A stretch of DNA of 64,000 nt from Cornus controversa (taxonomy: Eukaryota; Streptophyta; Magnoliopsida; Cornales; Cornaceae), in assembly GCA_026545225.1 (NCBI GenBank), contig CM048852.1, forward strand, positions 56,799,146-56,863,145, written 5' to 3'. The position numbers were made by a program, and so were the translations under genes. Each line of letters begins with the position of its first letter. The first letter of the stretch is position 1. Shown piece after piece: positions 13,501-28,500 of this stretch. Under the pieces are notes generated by a model. The model was not told the origin of the DNA. It did not search any database and saw only the letters and a program-made list of their open reading frames with translations.

Positions 13501-16500
13501 CAAGCAAACATGGAGTTACTTCAAGCTATAGTCATCAAAATTACCAATCACATATTATCAATCAGAAAATGCACCTTTTAGAAATGCAAATCCAAGTCCC
13601 ACATTAAAAATTAAATGCAATGACCCAAGTCATCAAATATAAAGGCACAAATCATAAATAAATAAAAAATCTCATCTTTGAAGACATTTAATAGACTGGG
13701 CAGCTACAAGTATAAAATCAAGAGATATATTTCACAAATGAAAGTCAGGTGTTCCGAAGTTCATGAGAGAATTCTCTTAATAATTTCATTACAATTATAT
13801 TTTTACAATTATGGCTTTGAATTTAACAACCAAAATTATTATTTAAATTTCAAGTCATAAACCTCGTCAAAAGAATATATTTGAAGCACCAAATCGCCAG
13901 AAGCTGATGAGAAGACCTCAAATTTAGCAAAAGGAGCTCCCCCCAATAAAGAAAAATTGTGTTAAAGGAAACGTAGGTATGAATCATTTCCAATCTATAT
14001 ACTGAAACTAAAATACCTCAAATTTTGCGGGAGTTCCCCCAATAAAGACAAATTATGTACAAGGAAACATAGGTATGAATCATTTCCAAAATGTACTGAA
14101 ACTAAAATGGTATATTTAAAAGGTAAGCACATTAATTTTTATTTATAAGTAGCGTAGTAACTTTAATTACAAACCAATAATATTTTTTTTAGACAAAATT
14201 AGACTTTAGAGGTCATAAAAATTGGCAAATAGATATATAGAATAACTCTGTTAAATCTTACATCAAAGATGCAATGAAAAGAAGTTAAAAGACAAGCAAT
14301 TGTTGAACGTTCTTGCACATAGCAACGTGTTCTAAAGCTTGAAAATACATGGCTTACAAAGAGTGATTAATAACCTTATATTCAATTTTGTTCTAAAGCT
14401 TGAAAATACATGACTTACAAAGAGTGATTAATAACCTTATATTCAATTTTCCCAGGAACTCCGATAGAAATGACCAATAGAGATGAAAGCTCACATCATC
14501 CGTGAATTATTAGTGTGCATAGTTATGTATCCGCCGCGCCGTCTTAGTTCACTCAAATGCAAATTTTGAAACATGAATGTGCTAAATGATCAAGTTATTC
14601 ACCAACCTAAAATCTTAATATTTTTTAAACTGTATATCGAGTATGAGCAACTCAAATCCCTGCTCCCAACTATTTGGGACCATTGCCTTAGGGCAGAATA
14701 GAAAAACATGATTCAATTCTAACCCAAATAGTTGAAACAAGGCCTTGTTGAGTTGAATCAAGTTGACTATACTCAATATGCAGCTTTAGAAAAGTTCATC
14801 GATATAACAACTCATACTGATTTAAATACTTCTATATTGTTGGAGAACTTGTATACCATATGGCACCTCCAACAATAGCCCAGTCATTATGTCAGTTGCA
14901 AATTATATAAATTAAAGGCTCCGAAATATGACCACTTACATCATCAAATGCTTGCAAATTGAGCCAAACATTAGTTCCGCTCATAAGAGATACTTGCCGT
15001 TCAGAAGTGTCACCACCAAAAATGACAAAAACTTTTTGAACATCTTGACATTTGGGCAATGCTCCAGTGAATAATGAAGATTTTGATTTTCCAGGGGAGG
15101 GACTTGATACACTACAGTATGAAGCAAGCCTCGGAAACCGCAAGCAAGCATGTTGAATAACGGTCCTTAGGATGTTTGAGTGAGAAAATCCAACCTAAAT
15201 GTAAGAAGTTTTCTTAAGATGCAATAGTGGCATAATAAAGGATAATTCATAATTAAAAAAGAAGAAAAAGATAAAAAAAAATACTCCCTCATCCCAAAAT
15301 AAGTGAGCTGCTTTCCTTTTCAGTATGTCCCAAAATAAGTTTCCACTTTCCTTTTTGGAATATTCCAAATTTGAACTTTCCCAATTGTGCTTGGGTTTTG
15401 AAAACTTTCTCAAATCAATAAAGTAAAGGTTTATATTTTTTTGGGTTAGTTTTGTAATTAAAAATTGGAGTCCCAAAGTGCAACACTTATTTTGGGACGG
15501 AGAGAGTATCAAAAACTGATTGGCCCAATTTCAAACCATGACTTGCAAAATCTACAATTTTCACTACAACACAAAACCGGAATTGAGAATACCTTTGAAG
15601 CTTGCTGAAATAAGAAACTGGTTTGCTCCATCCCACTAATCTAGAGAAACAAGAAATTATTAATTAAGTAACATATGGAAAATCATTAATAGTAATTAAA
15701 CAAATCTAGAGAATCAGACAGCAATCTCACCAAGTTGATGTCGGTAAATATTACTGTACCCGATTCGGTTCTTCCAAATGTATTTTCTGAAGAAGACGAT
15801 GTATGAACAGAAGGTGGCAAAAACCAGCCATCTATTCTAGCAAAATCACGTAGACCAAGCCGTTGGAATAACACAGATGCTCCTTCACGAATACTTTGAA
15901 TTATGTCTATAGGGAAACGAGGTGGAGTATGATAAGCAACCTGCGAAATAGGAACCTTTTAGACACATGACAAATGAATGAAAGCACAAAAAAATAAAAT
16001 ATATCACATACTATACAGTCCAAATTAAAAACCCAGCAGCTATATTAAAACAACAAAGTGCTGAGGACTCGCTAATTTTGGAGTACAAAAACAGACTGCA
16101 TAGTTTGTAAATAAAGTGCAACAATAGCATGCACCATTGAAATAATATATACGTCTTGTATGTGAGAACCAACAATATCAGTAGATATAGTTCGGATGCA
16201 ATTCTTGCTATACCTGCTGTGTAGGAAGATACTTCCTTCGATAGTTGAATATGGCATCCTTCTCACTTACATCAGCGCTGCCATGGGAATAAAGTTCCAC
16301 CTGATTATCCATTCCATGGAATTAAATATAAATCATCCATTAGGCTGTAGCAATTACACACAAAGACCCAGTTATATGGGACTAGATGAAGCTAATTTAA
16401 GATTTCCACAAATGAATTCCACTCCTATGCATAAAGTTCAGTTTGATTTTAAACTTCTTTTGGATTTGATAAATTAATTCCAACTCTGTGGCAATTCAAC

Positions 16501-19500
16501 CATCAAAGTAAAATGCGTAGATGTCAAATTCTGAAACAGAAAGTAAAAGCCTGGGATTCAACCTGTAAGGGTGTAATTGTTATAGAGTGACTGGATTAAT
16601 CCTTATGACATTTAATACCAGATTTACATAACAGCACGAGTGACAGAATTAATTACAAACCAGACTTACATATCAACACTGGTTATGGTCATTTTTCTCC
16701 AACATTTATCATTCCATTCTAAGTGAACACAGGACATCACTTTATACTACCAACACTATGTTAGTACATTAAAATATTTCTATTTTTCTATCGCAACAAG
16801 AATTCAACATGTCGAATATTTGAAAAGGAAAAATTAGAAACTCTGAATACTCCATAACCATCTGTGTTTAAAGGAACCAAACAAAATGCCAGGCTTTGCA
16901 GTATACTGACATTATAGTCACAACACAACTATCCCGACATAGATTGCCATCTCAAAACTGGTTAGTGTAACTTACCTTTCACTGTTCATTCACATTCTAT
17001 TCACTTTTACAAATGTGTCAAACATCAAGCCTATGACAATACTCTATTTTTGCTATTGCAACCAAAGCTGCCAATTTCAATATTTTTGCTGGCAATCTAC
17101 CATTCCAATGAGAATAAAGAGCAGCATCACATTTCATACCACATTAAATTCCTGCTCATTTGAGGACAATCCAAATATTTTGGACAGATTCATTTTTTTT
17201 GCAATTTATCCAATCTGTCCAAAAAAATCCAGAAGATACACAAGGCAATGAGAGGAAGAAAGTGAATTTGGTACTTGTATATATAATCAGATACATGACA
17301 AAAGTTGGAGATAGGAAATGTCACTTTGTAATTCTTTGTAAAGAGCAGAGCATTTTAACATTGGATTTGAAGAACTTATGAGACTGGGAATAGAGTTATA
17401 CAGGCCCCTAACTCATACCAAGAGCTATTTTGTTGCTATCCATCACATACAATTAATAAGTAATCAGGTGGCCATTGTTAACAAAGCTGCACTGTGTCAA
17501 TCTCATTGAATCGAGGTTTATAATAACAACCATTGATCACCAAGAAGAGAACACCAGAAAAGTGAAGATCCAACTAACTAAAGTTATAATTAGGATAGAC
17601 CATAAATGAGAGAGAAACTCCAGCTTACCAATTAAAAAGACGGAACAGACTCAAGTCCATGATAAGGATCTGTAGGCCACCAACGGAAGAAGAATACATA
17701 TAATACTACAATGGAGATCCTTCACGTAAAAGACAGTATACTATGTGCATATCTATATACAGCTGTTGTTCTGAAATAGAACACCAGTTTAGCACATCAA
17801 CTAAATGTTCCTTTCCAATAGGAGAACTGAAATTTCAACTAAAAATGGAAGTTGGGACTTCTTTGTTGACACTTTTTAGAGCGTATTCAAGAAGTGAGTT
17901 GCAAAAATGACATAGCACTTCCTGCCTCTTTCCACTCTATATGGCAATGCTGATTCCCTTTTTAGATATCTGATTGTAGAAGTAGGGCATCCTAAAAGAG
18001 TAGACCCAAGCCATGAAGATTTTCATGACACACAACTCGGAATGACATGCATTTCACATAAATGTCACCCAAGAACTAACCCGGGGGTTTCAAATTCCAG
18101 TGATATGAAATCAACAGCTAAATGATGTGAGGAAATATACCTCTGTTGGCAGTAGTACAACAGGCTGGGAGTCAGAACCTGAACCCACATCAAGGACAAT
18201 GGCAGTAAACTCACTCCCTCCTTCAAGAAAAATTTCAACAATAACTTTATCATCAATTCCCTGCTAAACAGAATAAGATTCGGTAGTTCATTAGATAACA
18301 TCTATGGCATGAGCCTAGTTTTCTTTCTTGAATATTGAAACTTTTTTTGGGGGGGGGGGGAGAGGAATTCTTTCTAAAGAGTTGGAGGGAGAGAGAGAGT
18401 ACCTCTAAAATAATATCATTAGCTTTCTCGAGAGAATCAATAACACCATATGCAACTGTAACCCCAATGCTTGACCCTGCTCTTGTAGGTTTTACCTGCA
18501 ATCATACAAGGAAGAAGCCTGAATTGTTACAAAGACTTGGCTATCTCAGCATTAGTGTCGCCAAACTGTAAACACAAAACCAGGGAATTAACCTTACCAC
18601 AACTTTCCCAAAGTTAGTGTCCAGTTGGTTTCTTTCAAACCACTTTGATAGATCAGATTCTTCCCATTCATTTCCCTACAAACCCATTTGTAGCCAAATG
18701 TAATGTAAGCAGAAACATTGAACTTCAGAATCAACAAAAATGGAAACAGAACCTCATAATTTGTTTCCTACATTTTGACTTTATATTGAATAGCAAATAA
18801 AGCTCTGGCTCATTACCCATACAAAATTAAATTCAATACTAACAGGAGCTGGACCAGTTGAAATGGAATACAAAGAGAATTAAATTTGATATTATGTGCA
18901 TCAACTACTTGTGAATATATAGCAAATAGAGAGGTAAATTCATGCATTTGAGATCAGAAAACAATTAGAAATAGCACGGCAGTAGGTTTCCAACTAGAAG
19001 ATAACACAAATACAGATAATAAGCACATCCAGCATTTGGAGAACATTGATAACATTTGAATGATCACATCTGGGGAACATTGATAACATTTGAATGATGC
19101 CTTGATGGAATAAGAGAAATTTATCAAACAATGTTAATCCACTTGCGAGCACAGTTGGAGAACTTTCAATCTAATCTACAAAAAGTCAAGGAATAGACTT
19201 AAATATGAAAGGATTTGTTGAAGGATTTATATATCAAAGTTACACCCTCTCTAACAGCTTAAGCTTTTAGAGTAGATGGTGGTTAACATGGTATCAGAGC
19301 CAGAGTTCTCGAGTTCAAACCTCATCGTCACCCTGATAATTAAAATTGAAACACGTGTTGAACCAAAAAGAAGGCCACACATGAGGGGGCGCGTTGAAGG
19401 ATTTATATATTTAAGTTACACCCTCTCTAACGGCTTAAGCTTTTAGAGTAGATGGTGGTTAACAGGATTAAATACCTGATATATCTTCACTATAATACAA

Positions 19501-22500
19501 GGTTGAAGTTGAGACATCCATCAGAAGAGTCAGCAGGAAATTGATGATAGTTTCAACCCCATCAACCTTGACTACATCTTAAAGGAGGGCGATTCTCTCA
19601 TCCCATGATTAGAGGAAACGGAAGAAACACTACTTGATAGTCAAGACCCTTCTACATGGTTGCTGGATTTCGATGATCCACTACTATGTGTGGACAGCTC
19701 AGGTGCTTCATCAAATGAGACTCAGAGTGATGATGGTAGTGTTGGTTTGCATGAATCCAACCATGGTGATGGCAGGTCTGATGGTCTTAGTGGAGGAGAA
19801 GGAGAACATGATTATGGTTCTGCTTCGAGACACGGACATGATGCATATGGAGGTGAGTAGGGCTTATATGGTTTTTTACCTTATCAGGAGATGGGAGAGG
19901 ATGTTCCAACTTCCACCTCCGCCAGGATTTCAACAAACAGGTGGTAAAGCAAGTCCTCATACTGGTGGCACTGCTACATGTTTTAAGAGGAAATTGATGA
20001 GGCAACAGGATGACGGGTCGTCTTCTGTCATATGAAGCTTTGGCAACTTTGAAATTGGAGAGTCATCAGATTCTTATAGTAGCACTGGCAAAAGTCACTA
20101 TACCACCACCGCCTCATGAATATCCACCTCAGGGATATTCATATGCTTGTGGATATGGATACCTTGTGTTGGCTCAACAGTTGCATTATGGTGATCATAG
20201 TGATCAATCCAGTTCACACAAGTGTACTACCACCTCCCTCATTATCCACAGCATAGCTACCCCTATCGCCTAGGCATAACAATGGACGTGCCCTCATATT
20301 ATTATGATCCACGGTATCCACCACCACAGGATGATTTCTTGCTTCATGGGAATATACTTACCCCAATTTGGGAGACCGGCAATGAAAGCAACTCCCAAAT
20401 GCAGCAAGATCCTCTATGCCACTCCTTTTGTTGTGATTTCAACCTTGACTTACCACCCCACCTCAGGTATTGTTTTAAATCTCCTCATTTGAGACTACGT
20501 AGTTGCATAATGTATTAATGTGTTTTATGTCTTAGATTATCATTTGTTTCATGTTGAAGTGCATTTTTGCTCATTAATTTAGTAAAAAGTAAATTATAAA
20601 TCCTTTACTGCCAACAGCGACTTAAAGACTTGCTCTTTGTAATTAAATCATCTTTAAAAGTTCAATAAAAATCACTAAAATTTATTGGATTTTGTAGTAA
20701 AAAAATGTGTATCAATGCATTTTGGGCCCTATGTGCGAGATAAAAAAAAATTCACAACCACATCGGTTTCCATTACATTACGCAACCCAACATTCTCGTC
20801 CGCAAACTCTGGTTAACCTACCCAGTTTTCGTATCAAAAGTCATAAAATGGTTGCATACAATTATTTGCAGGCAATATCAACTTGCAATATAGGGCAGAC
20901 ATATAAAAAAGGGGAGAGAGAGAGTATTACCCAGTATCATTTCTACCGATGCTAAGCAGACAGATACGAATTTGACCCAAGAGAAAAGAGAAATATGGAA
21001 ATAACAGATATCAATAAAAGCATGAAACAGTTGAGGACAATACCTGCACTAGGAAACTGGGAACCGTAATAAAACCTTGTCTGTCAAGTTCCAAGGAGCA
21101 TTCATACTGCACAGTTAAAAGAAAAAGAAACATCAGCATCAGCTAATCAAAAAGAGTTAACATGGCAAGGGTAAATGCAATAGGAATACGATCCATGGGT
21201 GAAGCCTCTTTTTTCTTTTCTTTAGTGTACATGCATTAACTTCATCAGACATGGTATATTTTTCAGGACTAAAATGTAAGATTTGTCTCATGGAAAATGA
21301 AAGTAGAATATGATGTCCAATTATTTTATATCACTAGTCACTTCCACATTAATACAATATAAGGAAGTTAAATTTTGGCTACTTACTGAAAAGAGGCACC
21401 CCGAAAATTAATAGTTTTTTTATTTATTTTTAAAAAAAGCATTTCCCAGCATTTTTTTTTTTCTATATTGGTGTTGACGATGAAGCAAAACAATGCTACA
21501 ACAAACAAAAATTAGGAGTGACATATAACAGCCGCACCACTCAAATCTCCAAATAGAAGAAGGCCGATCTGCTGGTGCAGTTCTTAGAAGATTGTGAAGC
21601 CTGAGATGAGATGAGACTGAGGCCCATATTGGCGAGACCGTCAGTACAAGAACTACCTGTCCACAGTGTGTGGCCTAATCGACCATTCCAATCAAGGTTT
21701 TAAATCGTGGTAACGGCTGCCCACGGTTGCAAAAATCTAATCTCATGCTACCATGTGTGTCATCTACTAATTTTAGGCCTCATCAAAACCACTACTAATT
21801 TTGTCTGAAATTAACATATGTGATACACATATATAAAGTCTTGTTCGTTTTTTTCATCATGGTGGAGCTTGGAATCAGCCCATGAACTTTAAATTCAAAC
21901 AAGAAGACAAAGAAGAAAACAACAAGAGATTCCATTCCTTTATGCCCTTTGTTTTCTTTAAACTTTTTATCTCCCAAATCCCACAAGTCATCTAGATCAT
22001 TATGACTCCCACAAGACATTTAGAATTGATCAATACTGTTCACCAAAATGCGTTCTCCAACTGTTCACAGACAATACAAATATGTTGCTCCGTCATCCCA
22101 CTTGAGCAAAACCAAAAATAATGATGCAGCATTTGAGCATGACGGTCTGTGATGTAACTCGCCCTAAAGTTCTTCAAAATTAGAAATTAAGAGAGTGATT
22201 GGGATCATAGAGAAAATTCCAAGAGATGGAGAGAACTAGAGAAGAAAAGAGGAGCAACAAAGAGAGATAATAGAAGAGGAAATAAAAAAGAGCTAGATGC
22301 GAGCGCGCGCAAGAGTGTGAGAGAGAGAGAGCACAAAACACTATCATTTGATCTATTGCCAAAGTTGTATCACGGATTCCTCCAAACGACCAATCTATAG
22401 ACTTTACAAATCCTTATAAAGATAAAATATTTCTAAACAATAATCCTACCAGCATATTAACTATATAAAATCAACATTCTATTTCTAACACTTCTAATAT

Positions 22501-25500
22501 TACAAATAATTTGGAAGTATATCATTGCCATCAGGGGAGGGGGGAGGAAAACCTCCCAAAGAATTCATTGACTGAAACATATTACTCCAGTTGATCATCC
22601 TCTCACAGGTCTTGCAGCAAATAAGATTTTGAAGAATTGTAATGATGAGCAGTTAAAAAAAATAGTATAACTTGTCACAGACAAAGCTTTTCTAATCAGT
22701 CTGTTTACTTAATTTAATAATTACCGCAATTTTCCACAGCTTTCATTATGATAAATTGTGGAAATCTGTGATTCTTTGCCTGATTCTTAGGAATTAGTTG
22801 CTGATTCTATGCCTGATTCTTAGGAATTAGTTGCTGAGATTAATTGCTGATTCTCTGCCTGATTAGTTGTATCCTATTTTATAGCTTTCCTAATTTTAGC
22901 TTGCTAGATTAGTGGTGTAATTAGTTACTTGATTTGAGGAAAAGATTCTCTCCTTCCTCTGTATGTAGTCATGTAAATATTGTTCAGAAGTAATAAGAAT
23001 ATTAAAGAATTCAATCTCATTTTTCTACATGGTATCAGAGCCTTGTCTCTAAAACCAATTTGAATTATTTTTCTGGTGACCAAAATTTGTCATGTCCACG
23101 GAAAAAGTCTCTTCCTCATCCGAAGTTACTTCGGGTTTCACGAGTATCCATGGCGTTACAGATAGTTCCCCGCTTCCCATTACAGGGCACAAACTGAATG
23201 GGACTTACCTTCAATGGTCGCAGTCTGTCATGATGTATATCTGCGGAAAGGGGAAGGATGAATATCTCACCGGCGAAGTCACTACTCCAAAGGCAGGAGA
23301 TCCCAAATTCAAACTCTGGAAGACAGAAAATAATATGGTCATGTCTTGGTTGGTCAATTCCATAACCAATGAAATAGGCGAAAATTCCTTGCCCTATAGC
23401 ACGGCTCATGAAATATGGGACGTTGCAAAAGAATCCTATTCGAGCAAAGAAAATACCTCAGCAATTTTCGAGATAGAGACCACACTCCATGATCTTCGTC
23501 AAGGAGATCTTTCTATCACACAGTTCTACAATATTCTCACTCGACAATGGCAACAACTTGACGTGCTTGAAGACCAAAAATGGGACTGCCCAAATGATAC
23601 CAAGAAGTTCAGAGAATTCGTGGAAAGAAAAGAATTTATAAGTTCCTGTTGGGACTTAACAAGAATTTAGATGAGGTTCGAGGAAGAATACTAGGGATGA
23701 AACCCTTGCCGAGCATCCGAGAAGTCTTCTTCGAGGTGCGCAGAGAAGATAGTAGGAAGAAAGTAATGTTAGGAGAGTCAACCATCACTCCTACATCTCA
23801 TAACTCATCAGCCTTAGCCGCCCGAGGAGTCCAGAACACAAGCTATGACAATCGGCCAAAGAAGGGAAGACCATGGTTTGACCACTGCCAAAAACCAGGC
23901 CACACCCGTGAGACATGCTGGAAAATCCATGGCAGGCCTACAGATTGGAAGCCCTCAAGACCTGCTCCTAACAAAGAAAATCGTGGAAACCATATGGCTA
24001 CTGAAGAAGGACCTCCTACCTCCACGGAATCCAGTCCTTTCAACAAGGAACAACTTGAAGCACTTCTAATGATGTTCTCACAACAAGCATCTACTCAGAA
24101 TACCATCGGAACAGGATCTTTGGCACACAAAGGTAATTACTTGAGTGCTCTCACTGTTAATTCAAAAAATGGGGGTACGTGGATAGTAGACTCTGGTGCG
24201 TCTGATCATATGACAAGACACGTCTCTCTTTTCCAGAATTACAGCCCATGTCGAGAAGGTGTTACTGTAAAAATACCTGATGGATCTCTTTCTAAAGTGG
24301 CTAGGATAGGTACTATCATTATTTCAAAGGACCTGACTTTAAATTTTGTTCTCCATGTTCCCAATCTGGACTACAATCTTTTGTCAGTGAGCAAACTTTC
24401 TCAAGGACTTAACTGTGTTGTTAAATTCTTCTCGAATTTGTGTGAATTTCAGGTTTTGGATTCGGGGAGGACGATTGGTAGTGCTAGGATGTGCTCGGGC
24501 CTTTATCTTCTCAAGAATGATGAACCTCCTAGAAAACAAACTCACAATGCGGTATGTGTTGAGTCCAAAAGTAACTCAAATAAAAGTTTAGTTTATGTTT
24601 CCGATAAGGATAATGCAGTCATGTTATGGCATTATCGTCTAGGTCATCCCAATTTCTTATATCTCTAAAAGTTATTTCCATCCTTGTTTATGAGTAAAAA
24701 TCCAAAATTATTTCAATGTGAAGTGTGCCAATTTCCAAAGCATGTTCGTACCTCTTACCACATTAAACCATACAAAGCATCTCATCCTTTTTCTATGATT
24801 CATAGTGATGTGTGGGGGTCATCTAGAATAAAAAATATTACTGGTACTAGATGGTTTGTGTCTTTTGTAGATGATCACACCAGAATTACATGGTTGTTTC
24901 TCATAAAAGAAAATTCTGAAGTCAGCCAAATTTTTAGAAATTTCAACAATATGGATCAAACTCAATTTCAAACAAAAATACAAGTGTTGAAAACTGACAA
25001 TGCAAAAGAGTATTTTGAGACAATTCTGGGTGACTATCTTAGAAGTCAGGGAATTGTTCATCAAAGTTCTTGTGTCGACACACGTCAACAAAATGGGGTG
25101 GCAGAAAGAAAAAATCGATGTTTTCTAGAAGTTGCTCGATCACTCATGTTCACCACACAAGTTCAAAAAAAATTCTGGGGAGAGGCAGTCTTAACAGCTG
25201 CTTACTTGATAAACAGGATGCCCTCGTGAGTCTTGAAATTTCAAACACTTTACCAGGTTTTTCTTCAATTTTTCCCTACTACCCGAGTCTTGTTCACTCT
25301 TCCTTTCAAGGTATTTGGTTGTCCAGCATTCGTACATATCCATAGCCAATACCGTAGTAAACTTGATCTTAAGGCTCTCGAATGTATATTTGTAGGGTAC
25401 TCCTCAAATCAGAAAGGGTATAAATGTTATTCCCCGGTCACTCGAAGATTCTACAATTCCATGAGATCAAAGATTTGGGCAATCTCAAATACTTCCTCGG

Positions 25501-28500
25501 CATGGAAGTAGCTCGGTCTAAGAGAGGTATTTTAGTTTCTCAACGAAAGTATGTATTAGATCTCTTGAAAGAAACAGGAATGCTTGGATGTAAACCAGCT
25601 GACACTCCTATGGACTCCACTACAAAATTGGGTAGCAAAGACAGTAGTGCACCATTTAACAAAGGGAGATACCAAAGATTAGTTGGAAAACTCATATATC
25701 TGTCTTATACTAGACCAGATATCAGCTTTGCTGTAAGTATGATGAGTCAATTCATAAACAACCCAACAGAAGAACACATGAACTCGGTATATAGGATTCT
25801 GAGATACTTAAAGATGACACCAGGACAAGGATTGTTCTTCCAGAAGACGGCAAACAAGGAAGTTAGAATACTTACTGATGCAGATTGGGCAGGCTCTGTA
25901 ACTGATAGGCGATCAACCAGGTTATTGCACTTATGTTTGGGGTAATTTAGTTACTTGGCAAAGTAAAAAGTAATCAGTAGTGTCACGCAGTAGTGCGGAA
26001 GCAGAATTCAGAGCTTTTGCAAATGGCATTTGTGAGGGAATTTGGTTGAAAAGAATGCTTTATGAGCTAGGAGTTCCTATCTCGGGGTCCAGGAAGGTGT
26101 TTTGTGATCATCAGTCAGCAATCAGCATAGCTAAGAATCCAGTGCACCATGATAGAACAAAACATGTGGAAATGGATCGACACTTTATCAAAGAAAAGAT
26201 AGAGAACAACACCATATCACTTCTGTATATCCCGACCAATCAGCAGACAGCAGACATCCTGACTAAGGCCCTGCCACGGAAGACATTTGACGATCTTATT
26301 TCCAAGCTAGGTTTACTCAACATCTACAACCTAGCTTGAGGAGGAGTGTGAAAATCTGTGATTCTCTGCCTGATTCTTAGGAATTAGTTGTTGATTCAAT
26401 ACCTGATTCCTAGGAATTAGTTGCTGAGATTAACTGCTGATTCTCTGCCTGATTAGTTGTTTCTTATTTTATAGCTTTCCTATTTTTAGCTTGCTAGATT
26501 AGTGGTGTAATTAGTTACTTGATTTGAGGAAAAGATTATCTCCTTCTTCTATATATAGTCATGTAAATATTGTTCAGAAGTAATGAGAATATTAAAGAAT
26601 TCAATCTCATTTTTCTACACAAATGATACAGCAAAGCTAGCAAATTTTAGAAACATCAGCAAACTAGTAGTTTAATCAATTATCTTCTTACATAGTGATT
26701 GTTACTATAACAACAACAACAACCACCACCACCAAGCCTTTTCCCAATTACTTGGGGTCGGCTACATAAATCCTATATCTTCATTCCGCCCTATTTAAGG
26801 TCATAGCCTCAGTCAATCCACATGCACTATATTGGCAATCTTCGGTGTCATGAGGTCAAAACTAAATATGATCGAGTTGTACTCTTTGATTTATATTCTT
26901 GTCATTGATCATGTAATTGAAGTCTCAGAGTGAGCATGGAGTTCTACACCAACCATGCAAATGTCCTTCAAGGGATGAGACTTGAATCTTCGAAAGAAGC
27001 CATCAATGATTTGAACAAAGATTTGATCGATTGAAGTTTCTAGATGATTCTGATTGCATGAGGACATCGTTGATCAATTATAAGAGTCACGTAGTCCAGG
27101 TAAAGTGGTGAGACCACACATATATTTCAAATCAGGAGGTTCCGACCTTGAAAAATAGGGTTTTTGAGCATATTTTCGAAATATTCAAGGTTGGGCTCGT
27201 CCAGGGTTTAAGTTGGACCGGTCCATGAGGTCTTAAGACTTTGGAATTCTACAGGCAAAATCCTGGACCGGTCCAAGGGATAGGCTGGACTGGTCCAAGC
27301 CCTCTGATGGCGGATTTTGGTTCTACAACACTCCTGTTTCAACCAGGATTGAACTCTGAAATTTTCTAAAATGATGGGACTTGTTTCCACTTGATTTTTA
27401 ACTTGTTTTTCAAGAAAAATTAGAGTTTTTAACATTTATAAAAACCTCATATGATTTCTCTCTCATTACACTTTCAATAGACAAGAAATTCATATTCTAG
27501 AGAGAGAAAGCATTGAGATATTTTTCAACAAAGAACTTTATTTTTCTATTTATATTTTTGAGAGCACACACATATTCACTGTGTGATTTAGGTTGGCTCT
27601 CCTTGCTTGATCAATTGTTCGAAGACTGCTTCAAAGGTTTCTTATTAATCAAAGGAGAAGAAGAACGCACTACAAAGGGGATAGAAAACTTGCTGAGTGT
27701 TCGTGTTCTTCCAGTTACCCTGCAAGGATTGTAACGTTAGCCAAAAGTCTGCAGCAATTGGACAAGGGAGTCGCAAGAGTAACCCTAAGGCGTTCCACAT
27801 CAAGTTCTTGTCAGAGTGAAGTGAGTGTGAGTCTAGGAGAGAGAGTTTGTTGTACTTTGCTTCGACAATAGTGAATTTGGTTCTCCGGGGTTACAAAGCC
27901 TCACCTGTGGTTTTTTTCCGTTATGGGTTTTCCACGTATATCTGGTGCATTCGTTTACTCTACTGCACTTTATTTATTTACTTGTTTTGTGGGATTGCTT
28001 AGATTTTAATTTGAATTAAAATTTGATAATCTGAAAGATTAAGCAAAAAGCAAGAAAACCTAATCACCCCCCTCTAGGTTTTAATCTAACTTTCGCAGCC
28101 GCTTCCACACCGCACAACTCATATTACTTTTCTTGACCAGCGCACTTAAAGGTCTTCTTTGCACATGTCCAAACCATCTTAACTGATTTTCTTTCATTAT
28201 ATCTCCAATTGGTGCTACTCCAACCATCTCCCATGTGATCATTTCTAATTCTATCATTTCTAGTCTTACTGCACATCCATCTCAACATTCACATTTCTAC
28301 CACACTCACTTTATGCAATGTTGTTTTCTAGCTACCCAACATTCGGTGCATAAAATATCCCTGGTCTAATAGTTGTTCGATATAATTCATTTCAATCGTA
28401 AGGAGAAACGCCTATCACACAATATACTAGACGCACTCCTTCATTTCCATCCTACCTTGATTCTATATTAATGTCATCCCCAATTTCTCCCTTGTTATGA

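Larger units (their letters stand above)
22757..26619 (+). mobile_element. Ty1/copia LTR retrotransposon, broken copy
   Basis: The element has 273-bp LTRs at both ends, a Met-tRNA primer-binding site directly after the first, and a purine tract (gaggaggag) directly before the second. Parts in copia order are: gag at about 23.1-24.1 kb with a CCHC-type zinc knuckle, protease with the DSGASDHM motif near 24.2 kb, integrase at about 24.6-25.3 kb, and reverse transcriptase/RNase H at about 25.4-26.3 kb. Protease and integrase before reverse transcriptase is diagnostic of Ty1/copia. The copy is broken, with roughly five breaks. The LTRs differ at about 15 of 273 positions by eye. At commonly used plant rates that suggests a few million years. 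Flanks taaat and caaat agree at four of five bases, consistent with a target-site duplication. Confidence 0.93.

Noticed and set aside
18343-18362. Poly-G run beside a purine-rich tract, considered as a polypurine tract or quadruplex
   Set aside because: There is no LTR or repeated G-tract pattern around it. It is a simple homopolymer in a ligase intron.
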